A stretch of 64,000 bases of DNA from an uncultured Clostridium sp. (lineage in GTDB: Bacteria > Bacillota_A > Clostridia > TANB77 > CAG-508), in assembly GCA_948466265.1 (NCBI GenBank), contig CAOJZU010000007.1, positions 1 through 64,000 on the forward strand, written 5' to 3'. Made by a program: the position numbers and the translations under genes. The notes under the pieces were generated by a model. That model did not search any database, was not told the DNA's origin, and worked only from the letters and a program-made list of their open reading frames with translations. Shown here in pieces: positions 63,097 through 64,000 of the stretch; the stretch's first letter is position 1, and each line of letters opens with the position of its first letter.

Positions 63097-64000
<904 letters not shown>

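Overview
The window reads as a stretch of an AT-rich, Gram-positive, endospore-forming Clostridia-type chromosome carrying an integrated conjugative element. The evidence is sporulation and germination genes (spoIVA fragment, spoVB-like flippase, bofA, a gerA/gerB/gerC set), sortases with LPXTG substrates, fermentative pfl/pflA, and very low GC throughout. I cannot name the species.

The dominant signal is a recoding pattern. Thirty-three recognisable genes, including gap, pgk, tpiA, gpmI, eno, pfl, pth, alaS, dut, dxs, lexA and a lonB-like protease, are broken in the standard reading. Every break is an in-frame CGG triplet. Each gene becomes one uninterrupted reading frame of the expected length if the C is skipped and the following GGN is read as glycine, i.e. 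NNN-C-GGN is decoded as NNN-Gly. I count 77 such sites (listed in one feature entry). All lie exactly before a glycine codon, often an invariant one. The base before the C can be any of the four and no slippery sequence is shared. In these genes I find no CGG that has to be read as arginine. The only in-frame CGG codons that must be Arg lie in two orphan genes of foreign appearance (27231-27776 and 41031-41840). The simplest biological reading is that CGG has been lost as a sense codon and CGGN acts as a +1 frameshift or four-base glycine signal. The main alternative, a systematic sequencing error, does not explain why every site is in codon phase.

Layout. Positions 1-24206 (minus strand) hold a conjugative element: ArdC-like and ArdA-like anti-restriction proteins, a giant thioester/Cna-B surface protein with its own sortase, a type IV secretion system (VirB4, VirD4, TrbL-like, PrgI-like, pilin-like, M23 hydrolase), a DNA methyltransferase, a MobP-type relaxase with an accessory protein and a candidate oriT of stacked hairpins, a block of small proteins, and metK. 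Seven unrelated small proteins end in -EFE after an acidic run and five more have variants; this may be a shared secretion tag. Positions 24537-27776 are a patchwork: a spoIVA 3' fragment, an LPXTG protein with a class D-type sortase, a long non-coding gap and a foreign von Willebrand-like gene. A tRNA-Leu(UAG) follows at 28009.

Positions 28565-57325 are mostly housekeeping: tsaE-tsaB-rimI, lonB, an HD hydrolase with dxs, lexA, spoVB, TSCPD protein, sortase, HIT protein, a minimal alaS, dut, the ger operon, bofA, RNase G, pth and pfl/pflA. Positions 57368-64000 are the glycolytic cluster gap-pgk-tpiA-gpmI-(YezG-like)-eno on the minus strand, with gap running off the end. No CRISPR array, rRNA or intact transposase was seen.
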